NCBI GenBank assembly: GCA_003164925.1
Contig: PLRV01000058.1
Location: forward strand, 1 to 42,756
Direction of reading: 5' to 3'
Source: Caulobacteraceae bacterium
GTDB lineage: Bacteria; Pseudomonadota; Alphaproteobacteria; Caulobacterales; Caulobacteraceae
DNA: 42,756 nt
This document shows, piece after piece, positions 17,377 to 27,642 of the stretch; position 1 is the first letter of the stretch, and each line of letters begins with the position of its first letter. Below the pieces are notes generated by a model. The model did no database searches and was not told where the DNA came from. It worked only from the letters and a program-made list of their open reading frames with translations. The translations under genes and the position numbers were made by a program.

Positions 17377-19410
17377 ATGTCGAAGGCAGCGTCCAACAAA
17401 TTGTCCCCCGCAGACCTGTTCGACGAGGCCCTCGCCCCGGCGCCGGCTTCGCCCATGCAATCTCACGCCGAGCCGTCGGCCTCCGGTTATTCGGCCAAGG
17501 ACATCGAGGTCCTCGAAGGCCTGGAGCCGGTGCGCAAGCGGCCGGGCATGTATATCGGCGGCACCGACGAGCGGGCTTTGCACCACCTGTTCGCCGAGGT
17601 GCTGGACAACAGCATGGACGAAGCCGTGGCCGGTCACGCCAAGCTGATCGAGGTGCGGCTCGATGCCGACGGCGCCTTGACCGTGCGTGACGACGGCCGC
17701 GGCATTCCCGTGGACCCTCACCCGAAATACCCGGGCAAGTCAGCGCTCGAAGTCATCATGACCATGCTGCATTCGGGCGGGAAGTTCTCGGGCAAGAGCT
17801 ATGAGACCTCCGGTGGCCTGCACGGGGTTGGCGTATCGGTGGTCAACGCCTTGTCCGAACGGCTGGACGTGCGGGTGTGGCGCGACGGCTACGAGTGGAA
17901 GCAGAGTTTTTCGCGCGGCAAGCCTGTGGGTGAGCGCGAGCGCCTTGGCCCCTCGCGCAAACACGGAACCGCCATCACTTTCCTGCCCGACCCGTCCATC
18001 TTCGGCGAAGGCGCGGCGCTCAAGCCCGCGCGCCTGCACCGCATGGCCCGCTCCAAGGCCTATCTGTTCCGCGGCGTGGAAATCCGCTGGTCCTGCGCGC
18101 CTGAAAAGATTCAAGACGCCACGCCGGCCGAGGCGGTGTTCCACTTCCCCAACGGTTTGGCCGACTTTCTGGCCGAACGGACCGAAGGCGTGGAGTCGGT
18201 CACGCCCATGTTCAGCGGCCGCATCGAGCGAAAAGGCGAAGGCGGCGCCGTGGAATGGGCGGTGACCTGGAGCGCTCAAGGCTTCGGCGAGGCCGACGGC
18301 TTCATGCAGTCCTATTGCAACACCGTGCCGACGCCCGAAGGCGGCACGCACGAAGCGGGCCTGCGCGCGGCCCTGACCCGTGGCTTGAAGGCCTATGCCG
18401 ATCTCACCGGTGAAAAACGCGCTGGCCTGATCACCGCCGAGGACGTGATCTCCGGCGCCGGCGCCCTGATCTCGGTCTTTGTCCGCAATCCGGAATTCCA
18501 GGGCCAGACCAAGGAGCGTCTGTCCTCCGCCGACGCCCAACGCCTGGTGGAAGCGGCCCTGCGCGATCCCTTCGATCACTGGCTGACCGCCGCGCCCAAG
18601 ACGGCCGACCGTTTGCTCGAGTTCGTGATCGAGCGCGCCGAGGAACGGCTCAAACGGCGCAAGGACAAGGAAGTGGCGCGCGCTTCGGCCACGCGCAAGC
18701 TGCGTCTGCCGGGCAAGCTTGCCGACTGCGCCGACGCCGCCGCGGCCGGGGCGGAGCTGTTCATCGTCGAGGGCGACAGCGCGGGCGGCTCGGCCAAGCA
18801 GGCGCGCAACCGGCGCAACCAGGCGATCTTGCCCCTGCGTGGCAAGATCTTGAACGTGGCCTCCGCGACCGGTGAAAAGGCCGACCAGAATCGGGAGCTG
18901 TCCGATCTGATGCTGGCCCTGGGGGTCCAGGGCGGCTCGCGCTTCCGCGAAGAAGACCTGCGCTACGAACGCATCGTGATCATGACCGACGCCGACGTGG
19001 ACGGCGCCCACATCGCCTCTCTGCTGATCACCTTTTTCTACCGGACCATGCCCGGGCTGATCCGCGCGGGACGCCTCTATCTCGCCCTGCCGCCGCTTTA
19101 CCGGATCAGCCACGGCGGCAAGACGGTTTACGCACGCGACGATCAACACAAGGACGAGCTGTTGGCTGCCGATTTCAAAGGCAAGAAGCCGGATATCGGC
19201 CGCTTCAAGGGGCTAGGCGAAATGAATCCGATCCAGCTCAAGGAGACCACCATGGATCCCGCCAGCCGCACCCTGGCGCGGGTCACCCTGCCCCGCTCCG
19301 AAGAGGTTGTGGCGTCGCTGGTCGAGACCTTGATGGGCCGCAAGCCCGAGCTGCGATTCCGCTTTATCCAGGAGAACGCCGAATTTGCCGCTGACGACCT
19401 CGATCTCTAG
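17377..19410 (+). CDS. parE: DNA topoisomerase IV subunit B
   Basis: The 677-residue ATPase subunit works with ParC to decatenate replicated chromosomes. The GHKL domain shows RKRPGMYIGGTDERALHHL, VLDNSMDEAVAG and DDGRGIPV. The TOPRIM domain shows EGDSAGGSAKQARNRRNQAI, PLRGKILNV and the DADVDGAHI metal site, and the C-terminus has RFKGLGEMNP and RFRFIQENA. The length and GGTDERALHHLFAEVLDNSMD favour ParE over the longer GyrB. I start at the ATG at 17377 (MSKAASNKLS); the frame extends 21 codons upstream without family support. parC is not in the window. Confidence 0.95.
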   Translation: MSKAASNKLSPADLFDEALAPAPASPMQSHAEPSASGYSAKDIEVLEGLEPVRKRPGMYIGGTDERALHHLFAEVLDNSMDEAVAGHAKLIEVRLDADGALTVRDDGRGIPVDPHPKYPGKSALEVIMTMLHSGGKFSGKSYETSGGLHGVGVSVVNALSERLDVRVWRDGYEWKQSFSRGKPVGERERLGPSRKHGTAITFLPDPSIFGEGAALKPARLHRMARSKAYLFRGVEIRWSCAPEKIQDATPAEAVFHFPNGLADFLAERTEGVESVTPMFSGRIERKGEGGAVEWAVTWSAQGFGEADGFMQSYCNTVPTPEGGTHEAGLRAALTRGLKAYADLTGEKRAGLITAEDVISGAGALISVFVRNPEFQGQTKERLSSADAQRLVEAALRDPFDHWLTAAPKTADRLLEFVIERAEERLKRRKDKEVARASATRKLRLPGKLADCADAAAAGAELFIVEGDSAGGSAKQARNRRNQAILPLRGKILNVASATGEKADQNRELSDLMLALGVQGGSRFREEDLRYERIVIMTDADVDGAHIASLLITFFYRTMPGLIRAGRLYLALPPLYRISHGGKTVYARDDQHKDELLAADFKGKKPDIGRFKGLGEMNPIQLKETTMDPASRTLARVTLPRSEEVVASLVETLMGRKPELRFRFIQENAEFAADDLDL

Positions 19411-19547
19411 GTCAGATAAAGCCTTTTCGACGGCGGCTCAGATTGACAAGAGCCCATGAAATCTTATGTTCCGACTGCATTCGCCGGACCTAACGGATCG
19501 ATGGCGCCCAGGCATTGGGCTCGATTCGCCGGCTAGATCAGCAGGAC

Positions 19548-21017
19548 ATGACAAGCTTTTCCGACCTGGGGCTCAGCCCCGAAGTGCTTCAGGCCGTCAT
19601 TGACGCCGGCTACGATACGCCAACCCCGATCCAGGCCCAGGCAATTCCGGTGGCTCTGGCCGGGCGTGATGTGCTGGGCATAGCCCAGACGGGCACCGGC
19701 AAGACCGCGGCCTTCACCCTGCCCATGATCGACCGCCTGGCGGCCGGTCGCTCCAAGGCCCGTATGCCGCGCTCGCTGGTCATCGCGCCGACCCGCGAAC
19801 TGGCGGATCAGGTGGCGGCCTCCTTCGAGAAATACGCCAAGGGCCGCAACCTGAGCTGGGCTCTGCTCATCGGCGGCGTTTCCTTCGCCGACCAGGAACG
19901 CAAATTGGACCGCGGCGTGGACGTGCTCATCGCCACCCCCGGCCGTCTGCTCGATCACTTCGAGCGTGGCAAACTGCTGCTCACCGGCGTGCAGATCATG
20001 GTGGTCGACGAAGCCGATCGCATGCTGGACATGGGGTTCATCCCGGACATCGAGCGCATTTTCAAGCTGACCCCCGCCAAGAAGCAGACCCTGTTCTTCT
20101 CGGCCACCATGCCGCCCGAGATCACCCGGCTGACGGCGCAGTTCCTCAACGAACCGGTGCGTATCGAGGCCAGCCGGCCGGCGACCACGGGCGAAAACAT
20201 CAGCCAATTCCTGGCGCGCATCCCCTCCTCCGACCCGGCGGCCAAGCGCATGGCGCTCAGGGCCCTGGTCGAGCGGGCGGACGTGAAAAACGGCATCGTG
20301 TTCTGTAATCGCAAGAGCGAGGTCGACGTGGTCGCCAAGTCGCTCAAGCAGCACGGCTTCGACGCCGCCGCCATCCACGGCGATCTGGATCAGAGCGTGC
20401 GCACCCGCACCTTGGAGAACTTCCGCAAGGGCGAGCTTCGCCTGCTGGTGGCCTCCGACGTCGCCGCGCGCGGGCTGGATATCCCCGACGTCAGCCATGT
20501 CTTCAATTTCGACGTGCCGCATCACGCCGACGACTATGTGCACCGGATCGGCCGCACCGGCCGGGCGGGCCGGTCGGGCCAGACCTTCATGATCATAACC
20601 CCAGCCGACAGCCGCGGCCTGGACAAGGTCTTGAAATTGATCGGCAAGGCGCCGGCTGAGGTTGTTCTGGACCTTGATTTCAGCCAGGCGCGCAGCGAAC
20701 CGCGCGGACGCGAGCGGGACCGCGGCCGCGGTCAAGGCCGCAGCGAACCCCGAGACGCGCCGCGTGCTGAGGCCCCCGCCCAGGATACGCCGCCTGCAAT
20801 GGCGCCCAAGCCTGTCCCGCCACCCTCGCCGGCTCCGCCGGCTCCGCGCAAAGAACGCGCGGCCGCCCGCCCTCGGCCTGAGCCCGCCCCGGAATCGCAG
20901 GCTCGCGGACCGCGAGAGCGCGACGACGATGGCAGCGTCGTCGGCTTTGGCGCCGATACGCCCGCATTCCTCATGCGGGCGCCGCCCCGGCCCTCGGTGG
21001 CGGCTCAGGACGACTGA
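19548..21017 (+). CDS. rhlB: DEAD-box ATP-dependent RNA helicase, RhlB/RhlE type
   Basis: The 489-residue helicase starts at the ATG at 19548 (MTSFSDLGLSPEVLQAV). Motifs are in order: Q motif TPTPIQAQAIP, AQTGTGKTAAF (Walker A), PTRELA, DEAD in VVDEADRMLDMGF, SATMPPE, IVFCNRKSEVDV, ARGLDIPDV and HRIGRTGRAGR. A basic, then Pro/Arg-rich tail of about 110 residues follows the core, suited to RNA or partner binding. By its position beside a GGDEF gene and in the same region as rne, I take it as the counterpart of the Caulobacter degradosome helicase RhlB. The rhlB symbol is an inference; RhlE is the alternative. Confidence 0.85.
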   Translation: MTSFSDLGLSPEVLQAVIDAGYDTPTPIQAQAIPVALAGRDVLGIAQTGTGKTAAFTLPMIDRLAAGRSKARMPRSLVIAPTRELADQVAASFEKYAKGRNLSWALLIGGVSFADQERKLDRGVDVLIATPGRLLDHFERGKLLLTGVQIMVVDEADRMLDMGFIPDIERIFKLTPAKKQTLFFSATMPPEITRLTAQFLNEPVRIEASRPATTGENISQFLARIPSSDPAAKRMALRALVERADVKNGIVFCNRKSEVDVVAKSLKQHGFDAAAIHGDLDQSVRTRTLENFRKGELRLLVASDVAARGLDIPDVSHVFNFDVPHHADDYVHRIGRTGRAGRSGQTFMIITPADSRGLDKVLKLIGKAPAEVVLDLDFSQARSEPRGRERDRGRGQGRSEPRDAPRAEAPAQDTPPAMAPKPVPPPSPAPPAPRKERAAARPRPEPAPESQARGPRERDDDGSVVGFGADTPAFLMRAPPRPSVAAQDD

Positions 21018-21148
21018 ATCTCCAACAAGACTTGCCGATAAAAAAATAGCTCTTTCGGCTAGGGGCGAGACTGGAATTTAACTTCAGTTTCAGCACTTGT
21101 CTTTTAGGCTCGCCCTATATGAGCCGAGGTCCCGGGGAGCCTGCCTTT

Positions 21149-22210
21149 ATGTCTGCTGAAGTCGAGGTCATCCTACGCAGCCCGGACTCCTATGGCGTGG
21201 CCCGCAAGGCGCTCGAATTGATGGAGCTCCATAAGGTTTGGCCGACTCCGATCAACTACGAACTGTGGACTTATTGCATCGGCGATCCCGATGGACCGCT
21301 GGCCACTGAGATCAGGCGCCTGCTGTCGGGCGGCGAACCGATCACGGAGGCGGTCAGCGAAGACCTCGCCGCCGCCTACCTACCCAAAGGCAAGGTCAAC
21401 GAGCAGATTCGCGATGCCGGCGATCAGTTGAGCCGCGAGTTGGAGACGGTCGCCAAGGCCATCGAAGAGGCCTCGCGATCCAGCGAGACCTACGGCGCCA
21501 CCCTGGCCGACGCCAGCAAGGAACTGACCCAGGATCAGGGCGCCGACGCGGTCCGTAAGCTGGTGAATCATCTGTCGGAAGCCACCCGCCGGGTCCAGCG
21601 TGAAAACAAATCGCTGGAAAAACGCCTTAAGGACTCCACGTCCGAGGTCGGCCGTCTGAAGGAACATCTGGAGCAGGTGCGGCGCGACGCCACTACCGAT
21701 TCCCTGACCAATCTCGCCAACCGCAAGGCGTTCGACGAGGAACTGGCCCGCGCGCGCGAGGATTCCCAGGCGACGGGTAACTCCTTGTGCCTGGCCGTCC
21801 TGGATATCGACCATTTCAAGCGGTTCAATGACACCTGGGGCCACCAGACGGGCGATCAGGTGCTGCGTTACGTCGCCAGCGTCATTGGCCGACTGGCGGC
21901 CCCGCCCCGTTTCGCCGCCCGTTACGGCGGCGAGGAATTCGGCATGCTGTTCCCCAGTGAAAGCGTCGCCGAGGTCTGTCAGGTTCTGGAAGAAATTCGA
22001 GAGGAAGTGGCCTCGCGCCTGCTGCGTCGGCGCTCGACCAATGAGGAATTGGGCGCCATCACCATCTCGGCGGGGATGGCTCAGCTACATCCCAATGAAC
22101 CGGTGGTTTGCCTGATCGAGCGCGCCGACGCCGCGCTTTATGCTTCCAAGCGAGGCGGTCGCAACCGTGTGACCAATGCCGAGGAGCTAGCCGTAGGCGC
22201 CGCAGCTTAG
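21149..22210 (+). CDS. dgcB: GGDEF diguanylate cyclase with N-terminal helical/coiled-coil domain
   Basis: The product is 353 residues from the ATG at 21149, preferred because GGGGAG stands nine bases upstream; an ATG at 21119 lacks a binding site. Residues 1-110 form a conserved domain (SPDSYGVARKALELMELHKV, WPTPINYELW). A long helical region with heptad-like spacing (about 115-195) precedes the catalytic domain: DSLTNLANRKAFDEEL, DIDHFKRFNDTWGHQTGDQ and active site GGEEF at 260-264. It should make c-di-GMP from two GTP in the cytoplasm. The position five residues before GGEEF reads APPR, not RxxD, so the inhibitory I-site is absent. The dgcB name follows from resemblance to the Caulobacter protein and is tentative. 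Confidence 0.85.
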   Translation: MSAEVEVILRSPDSYGVARKALELMELHKVWPTPINYELWTYCIGDPDGPLATEIRRLLSGGEPITEAVSEDLAAAYLPKGKVNEQIRDAGDQLSRELETVAKAIEEASRSSETYGATLADASKELTQDQGADAVRKLVNHLSEATRRVQRENKSLEKRLKDSTSEVGRLKEHLEQVRRDATTDSLTNLANRKAFDEELARAREDSQATGNSLCLAVLDIDHFKRFNDTWGHQTGDQVLRYVASVIGRLAAPPRFAARYGGEEFGMLFPSESVAEVCQVLEEIREEVASRLLRRRSTNEELGAITISAGMAQLHPNEPVVCLIERADAALYASKRGGRNRVTNAEELAVGAAA

Positions 22211-22213
22211 GGC

Positions 22214-22618
22214 CTAATTCCGGCCCTGCTCCTCGACCGCCACGGGCGTGATCGTGACGCTTTCCCCGCAGCCGCAGGCGTCGGTCTGGTTGGGATTTCT
22301 GAACACGAACTTGGAGGCCAGCTTGCTGGTCTCGTAATCGATCTGCGAACCCAGCAGGAACAGCACCGCCTTGGGTTCGACCAGGATGCGCACGCCCTTG
22401 TCCTCGACCACCTCATCCAGAGGATAGGCCGCCTCGGCGTACTCCAAGGTGTACTCCATGCCGGCGCAGCCGCCGTTCTTCACCCCGACCCGCAGGCCGG
22501 CATAGGGCTTCTCGGCCCGGTCCATGATCTCGCGCACGCGCTCGGCGGCCCGTTCGGTCAGGCTGACGATCTGGGCCCGGGGCCGGCGAGCGCGCGGCTG
22601 GATGTCGGAAGTTTGCAT
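22214..22618 (-). CDS. sufA: Fe-S cluster assembly A-type carrier
   Basis: The 134-residue HesB/IscA/SufA-type protein receives clusters from SufBCD and passes them to apoproteins. The three conserved cysteines are present: Cys51 in KNGGCAGMEY, and Cys115 and Cys117 in DACGCGES. An extra basic N-terminal segment (QPRARRPRAQ) precedes the core. It is the last gene of the iscR-suf operon and lies eight bases after sufT. Its stop is only three bases from that of the convergent diguanylate cyclase gene, so no separate terminator fits between them. Confidence 0.92.
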   Translation of the reverse strand: MQTSDIQPRARRPRAQIVSLTERAAERVREIMDRAEKPYAGLRVGVKNGGCAGMEYTLEYAEAAYPLDEVVEDKGVRILVEPKAVLFLLGSQIDYETSKLASKFVFRNPNQTDACGCGESVTITPVAVEEQGRN

Positions 22619-22626
22619 GCTAAGCC

Positions 22627-22983
22627 TCAGAACATATTGAGTTGTAGCTTGGCTTCATCAGACATGCGCGAAGGGTCCCATGGCGGATCGAACACCAGGT
22701 TCACCGCGCAGCCTGTCACGCCGTCCACCTTCAGCACCGCATCCCTGACCCATTCGGGCATCTCGCCGGCCACCGGGCAGCCGGGCGCGGTCAAGGTCAT
22801 CTCGATGGCCACGGCGCGCTCGTCCGACACATCGACTTTGTAGATCAGGCCCAGCTCGTAGATATCCACCGGGATTTCCGGATCATAGACCGTCTTGAGT
22901 TGCTCGATCAGTTGATCGGTCAGCACGTCAAGCTCGCCCTGGCTGGGCGGGTTCAAGGACGGATTGTTGGCGGCGTCATCCAT
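22627..22983 (-). CDS. sufT: SUF system Fe-S assembly protein SufT (MIP18/DUF59 family)
   Basis: The 118-residue protein has the MIP18-type core: LKTVYDPEIPVDIYELGLIY, MTLTAPGCPVAGEMPEWV, and VNLVFDPPWDPSRMSDEAKL. The Cys in TAPGCPV is conserved. SufT proteins help mature Fe-S proteins, probably in cluster transfer when demand is high. It sits between sufS and sufA with spacings of 13 and 8 bases, so it is co-expressed with them. Confidence 0.93.
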   Translation of the reverse strand: MDDAANNPSLNPPSQGELDVLTDQLIEQLKTVYDPEIPVDIYELGLIYKVDVSDERAVAIEMTLTAPGCPVAGEMPEWVRDAVLKVDGVTGCAVNLVFDPPWDPSRMSDEAKLQLNMF

Positions 22984-22996
22984 GGCGATTCAGGCT

Positions 22997-24238
22997 CTAG
23001 GCAAAGAAACTGTGGGCCTTGATCAAGGCGTCGACAAAGGCGTCGGCCTCCTCAAGGGTGTTATATAGGGCGAAGGAAGCGCGGGCGCTCGAGGTCAGGC
23101 CAAACCGGCGCATCAGCGGTTCGGCGCAGTGGGTTCCGGCGCGCACGGCCACGCCGTAGCGGTCGAGGATCTGGGCGATATCGTGGGCGTGGGCGCCCTC
23201 CACGGCGAAGGAGAAGATCGCGCCCTTGCCCGGCGCCTGGCCGATCTCGGTCAGCCAATGGGCGCCGTCCAGGCCCGCCTTGATCCGGCGATAGAGCGCC
23301 GCCTCATGCTGGGCGATGGCGCGGCGATCCAGGGTCGCCAGCCAGTCGATGGCGGCGCCCAGGCCGATGGCCTCCAGGATAGGCGGCGTGCCCGCCTCGA
23401 AGCGATGCGGCGGCGCGGCGTAGGTTATCTCACTCTCGCTCACAGAGGCGATCATGTCGCCGCCCCCTTGATAGGGCGGCAGAGCCTGCAACCGCTCGGC
23501 CTTGCCGTACAGCACGCCGATGCCGGTGGGTCCGTACAGCTTGTGGCCGGAGAAGGCGTAGAAATCCACGTCCAGGTCCCGCACGTCCACGCGCTCGTGC
23601 ACGATGGCCTGGGCGCCGTCCAGCAGCACCGGAACCCCCGCCGCGTGGGCGGCGTCGACGATGGCCTTGGCCGGATTGATGGTGCCCAGCACATTGGACA
23701 TATGGGTCAGGGCGACCATGCGGGTCCTGGGCCCCAGCATGTTGATATAGGCCGCGAAATCCAGACTGCCGTCGTCCAGCACGGGCGCGAAGCGCAGCAC
23801 CGCGCCCAGTCGTTCGCGCAGGAAGTGCCAGGGCACGATGTTGGCGTGGTGCTCCATCTGGGAGACGATGATCTCGTCGCCCGGCCGAATGGATTGGCCC
23901 AGACCCGCAGCCACCAGATTGATCGATTCCGTGGTCCCCTTGGTGAACACGATCTCATTGACGCTGGCGGCATTGACCAGCCCCTGCACGCTGCGGCGCG
24001 CGGCCTCATAGGCGTCGGTGGTCTCATTGGCCAGGGTGTGCAGGCCGCGGTGCACATTGGCGAAGGAATGCTCCATCGCCCCGGTCATGGCGTCGATCAC
24101 CGCCCGCGGCTTCTGGGCCGAGGCGCCGCTGTCCAGATAGATCAGCGGCTTGCCATGCACCTGCCGTTGCAGAATCGGGAACTGGGCGCGGACGGCCTCA
24201 ACGTCGAAGGTGTTCAGGTCCTGGACTGGCGCGTTCAT
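22997..24238 (-). CDS. sufS: Cysteine desulfurase SufS (group II)
   Basis: The product is 413 residues from the ATG at 24238 (MNAPVQDLNTFDVEAV), which overlaps the sufD stop in ATGA. The PLP lysine is Lys233 in FSGHKLYGPTGIGVLYG, and the active-site cysteine is Cys371 in RAGTHCAEPLMRRFG, as in group II enzymes with a short cysteine loop. It mobilises sulfur from cysteine for the SufBCD scaffold. SufE or SufU, the usual sulfur acceptors, are not encoded in this operon. Translational coupling with sufD is likely. Confidence 0.96.
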   Translation of the reverse strand: MNAPVQDLNTFDVEAVRAQFPILQRQVHGKPLIYLDSGASAQKPRAVIDAMTGAMEHSFANVHRGLHTLANETTDAYEAARRSVQGLVNAASVNEIVFTKGTTESINLVAAGLGQSIRPGDEIIVSQMEHHANIVPWHFLRERLGAVLRFAPVLDDGSLDFAAYINMLGPRTRMVALTHMSNVLGTINPAKAIVDAAHAAGVPVLLDGAQAIVHERVDVRDLDVDFYAFSGHKLYGPTGIGVLYGKAERLQALPPYQGGGDMIASVSESEITYAAPPHRFEAGTPPILEAIGLGAAIDWLATLDRRAIAQHEAALYRRIKAGLDGAHWLTEIGQAPGKGAIFSFAVEGAHAHDIAQILDRYGVAVRAGTHCAEPLMRRFGLTSSARASFALYNTLEEADAFVDALIKAHSFFA

Positions 24239-25278
24239 GCCAGGGCCTCCAGCCTGCGGGCGACCCACGCCTGCACAGCGGCGCGCGCGCCGTCATGTTC
24301 GATCCGATCGACCACCTCGCCGACGAAGGCTTGCATCAGGAGGGCGCGGGCCTCCGCCTCAGGCAGGCCGCGTGAGCGCATATAGAACAAGGCGGCGTCA
24401 TCCAGCGAACCCACCGTGTTGCCGTGGGCGCAGGACACCTCGTCGGCATAGATCTCCAGCTCGGGCTTGGCGTCGATCTCCGCACCGTCATTGAGCAGCA
24501 GGGCGTGGTGGCCCATGCGCGCGTCCGTGCGGTCCGCGCCTTCCTCCACCAGGATGCGGCCCTGGAAGACGCCGCGCGCCTGATCCTTGGCCAGGCCCTT
24601 GGTGAGCTGGCGGGTGGTCCCGTCGGGCGCGGTGTGGGCCAGCACCGTGGTCAGGTCCGCGTGGCGCTTGCCATCCAGAAGGTAGAGGCCGTCCAGCCGC
24701 ACATCCGCTCCGCCGCCCGGATGGCGCACCTCGGTCTCGTGGCGCTGCAGGCGTGCGCCCGAGCAAACCACGGTCTGCGCCAATCGAGCGCCGGGCTGCA
24801 ATTCGATCTCACTGCGGCTGATGGAAATGGCGTCCGCCGGCTCATCCACCAGCACGATCCGCTCCAGCCGCGCGCCTGCGCCCAGGCTGATCGCCAGGGA
24901 AAAGCCCGACACATAGGCCGAGCCTTGGCCCTCATAGGTCTCGATCAGGGTCAGGTCCGCGCCGGGCTCCAGGTCGAGCGTGAGAGCGCTCTGGTGCAGG
25001 GTGTGCTCGGCGTCTGAGACAATGCGCAGGCGCAGAGTAATGGGTGCGCCAGCCACGGCGAGGAAGCCCTTCGCCTCGGCCCGGCCATTGAGCACCAAAA
25101 TCTCATGATCGGCCTCGACATCGACCAGCGGCGGCGGCCCGGTCGGCCGTGAAGCCTCCGGCGAGGCCCCGGGGATTTCCCGGATCGCCGCGCGCAGGTC
25201 GCTGTAGCGCCAGGCCTCGTCGCGGCGGCTGGGCAGCAGCGAGGCGTCGCGCGCCTTGATGGCCTGCATCAGGCTCAT
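24235..25278 (-). CDS. sufD: Fe-S cluster assembly scaffold subunit SufD
   Basis: The 347-residue protein is the partner of SufB in the SufBC2D complex. The N-terminus RRDEAWRYSDLRAAI, the right-handed beta-helix core, ARGVFQGRILVEEGADRTDA and the C-terminal DEVSCAHGNTVGSLDDAALFYMRSRGLPEAEARALL are typical. The conserved His in SCAHGNT, needed for Fe binding, is present. Its start overlaps the sufC stop by four bases and its stop overlaps the sufS start by four bases. Confidence 0.95.
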   Translation of the reverse strand: MSLMQAIKARDASLLPSRRDEAWRYSDLRAAIREIPGASPEASRPTGPPPLVDVEADHEILVLNGRAEAKGFLAVAGAPITLRLRIVSDAEHTLHQSALTLDLEPGADLTLIETYEGQGSAYVSGFSLAISLGAGARLERIVLVDEPADAISISRSEIELQPGARLAQTVVCSGARLQRHETEVRHPGGGADVRLDGLYLLDGKRHADLTTVLAHTAPDGTTRQLTKGLAKDQARGVFQGRILVEEGADRTDARMGHHALLLNDGAEIDAKPELEIYADEVSCAHGNTVGSLDDAALFYMRSRGLPEAEARALLMQAFVGEVVDRIEHDGARAAVQAWVARRLEALA

Positions 25279-26030
25279 GCGGCGGCCTTCGCGTACTGAT
25301 CGTAACCCTTAGCTTCCAGCTCCAGAGCCAGTTCGGGCCCGCCCGAGGCGACGATGCGGCCGCTGGCCAGCACATGCACCCGGTCGGGTTTGATGTAGTC
25401 CAAAAGGCGCTGGTAGTGGGTGATCACCAGCATGGAACGATCCGGCGAACGCATGGCGTTGACGCCTTCGGAGACAATGCGCAGGGCGTCGATATCCAGG
25501 CCAGAATCGGTCTCGTCGAGGATCAGCAGGCGCGGAGAAAGCATCGCCATTTGAAGGATTTCCATGCGCTTCTTCTCACCGCCGGAGAAGCCGACATTGA
25601 GCGGCCGCTTGAGCATGTCGAAGTCGATCTTCAGCTTGCCGGCTGCTTCGCGCGCCAGCTTGAGGAACGCCGGCGCCGACACCTCGCCCTCGCCCCTCGC
25701 CTTGCGCTGGGCGTTGAGCGCCGCGCGGATGAAGGTGAGTGTAGGAACACCAGGAATTTCAAGTGGATACTGGAAGGATAGAAACACGCCCTTGGCCGCC
25801 CGCTCATTGGGCTCCAGCGCCAGCAGGTCCTCGCCGTCCAGCGTGGCCATACCTTCGGTCACCTCATAGCCGGCCCGCCCCGCCAAGGTATAGGAAAGGG
25901 TCGACTTGCCCGCCCCGTTGGGACCCATGACAGCGTGCACCTCGCCCGCCGGAACCTGCAGCGACAGCCCCTTGATGATCTCTTTGTCGCCGATGGAGAC
26001 ATGTAGGTTTTCGATGGAAAGCATTGTCAT
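25275..26030 (-). CDS. sufC: Fe-S assembly ATPase SufC
   Basis: The product is 251 residues from ATG 26030 (MTMLSIENLHVSIGDKEII); an ATG two codons later is equally possible. The longer open frame upstream runs through a repeat and is spurious. ABC ATPase motifs: GPNGAGKST (Walker A), the SufC-type Q-loop FLSFQYPLEIPG, SGGEKKR (signature), LLILDETDSGLDIDAL (Walker B) and VITHYQR (switch His). It powers the SufBCD scaffold. It lies 136 bases after sufB; a palindromic repeat fills that gap. Confidence 0.97.
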   Translation of the reverse strand: MTMLSIENLHVSIGDKEIIKGLSLQVPAGEVHAVMGPNGAGKSTLSYTLAGRAGYEVTEGMATLDGEDLLALEPNERAAKGVFLSFQYPLEIPGVPTLTFIRAALNAQRKARGEGEVSAPAFLKLAREAAGKLKIDFDMLKRPLNVGFSGGEKKRMEILQMAMLSPRLLILDETDSGLDIDALRIVSEGVNAMRSPDRSMLVITHYQRLLDYIKPDRVHVLASGRIVASGGPELALELEAKGYDQYAKAAA

Positions 26031-26041
26031 TCCTAAATTAT

Positions 26042-26152
26042 CGTCATCCAACGGGCGGCCGAAGGCCGAACCGGGGGACCCAAGCGAGGCGTCCGATCGG
26101 CCAGCGCGGCTTGGGTACCCCGGATCGCGGTACTGGCGACCGTGGGATGACG
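26042..26152. repeat. 111-bp palindromic element, family 2, between sufB and sufC
   Basis: The outer ends CGTCATCC (26042-26049) and GGATGACG (26145-26152) are exact inverted complements. An inner pair, CCGGGGGACCCAAGC (26071-26085) and GCTTGGGTACCCCGG (26109-26123), matches at 14 of 15 positions. The core is shared with the short element at 1760. It lies inside the suf operon on transcripts from the iscR promoter, so it should fold in the mRNA between sufB and sufC. Confidence 0.85.
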
Positions 26153-26166
26153 GATGGGGGTATGGC

Positions 26167-27639
<1,473 letters not shown>

Positions 27640-27642
27640 GGG

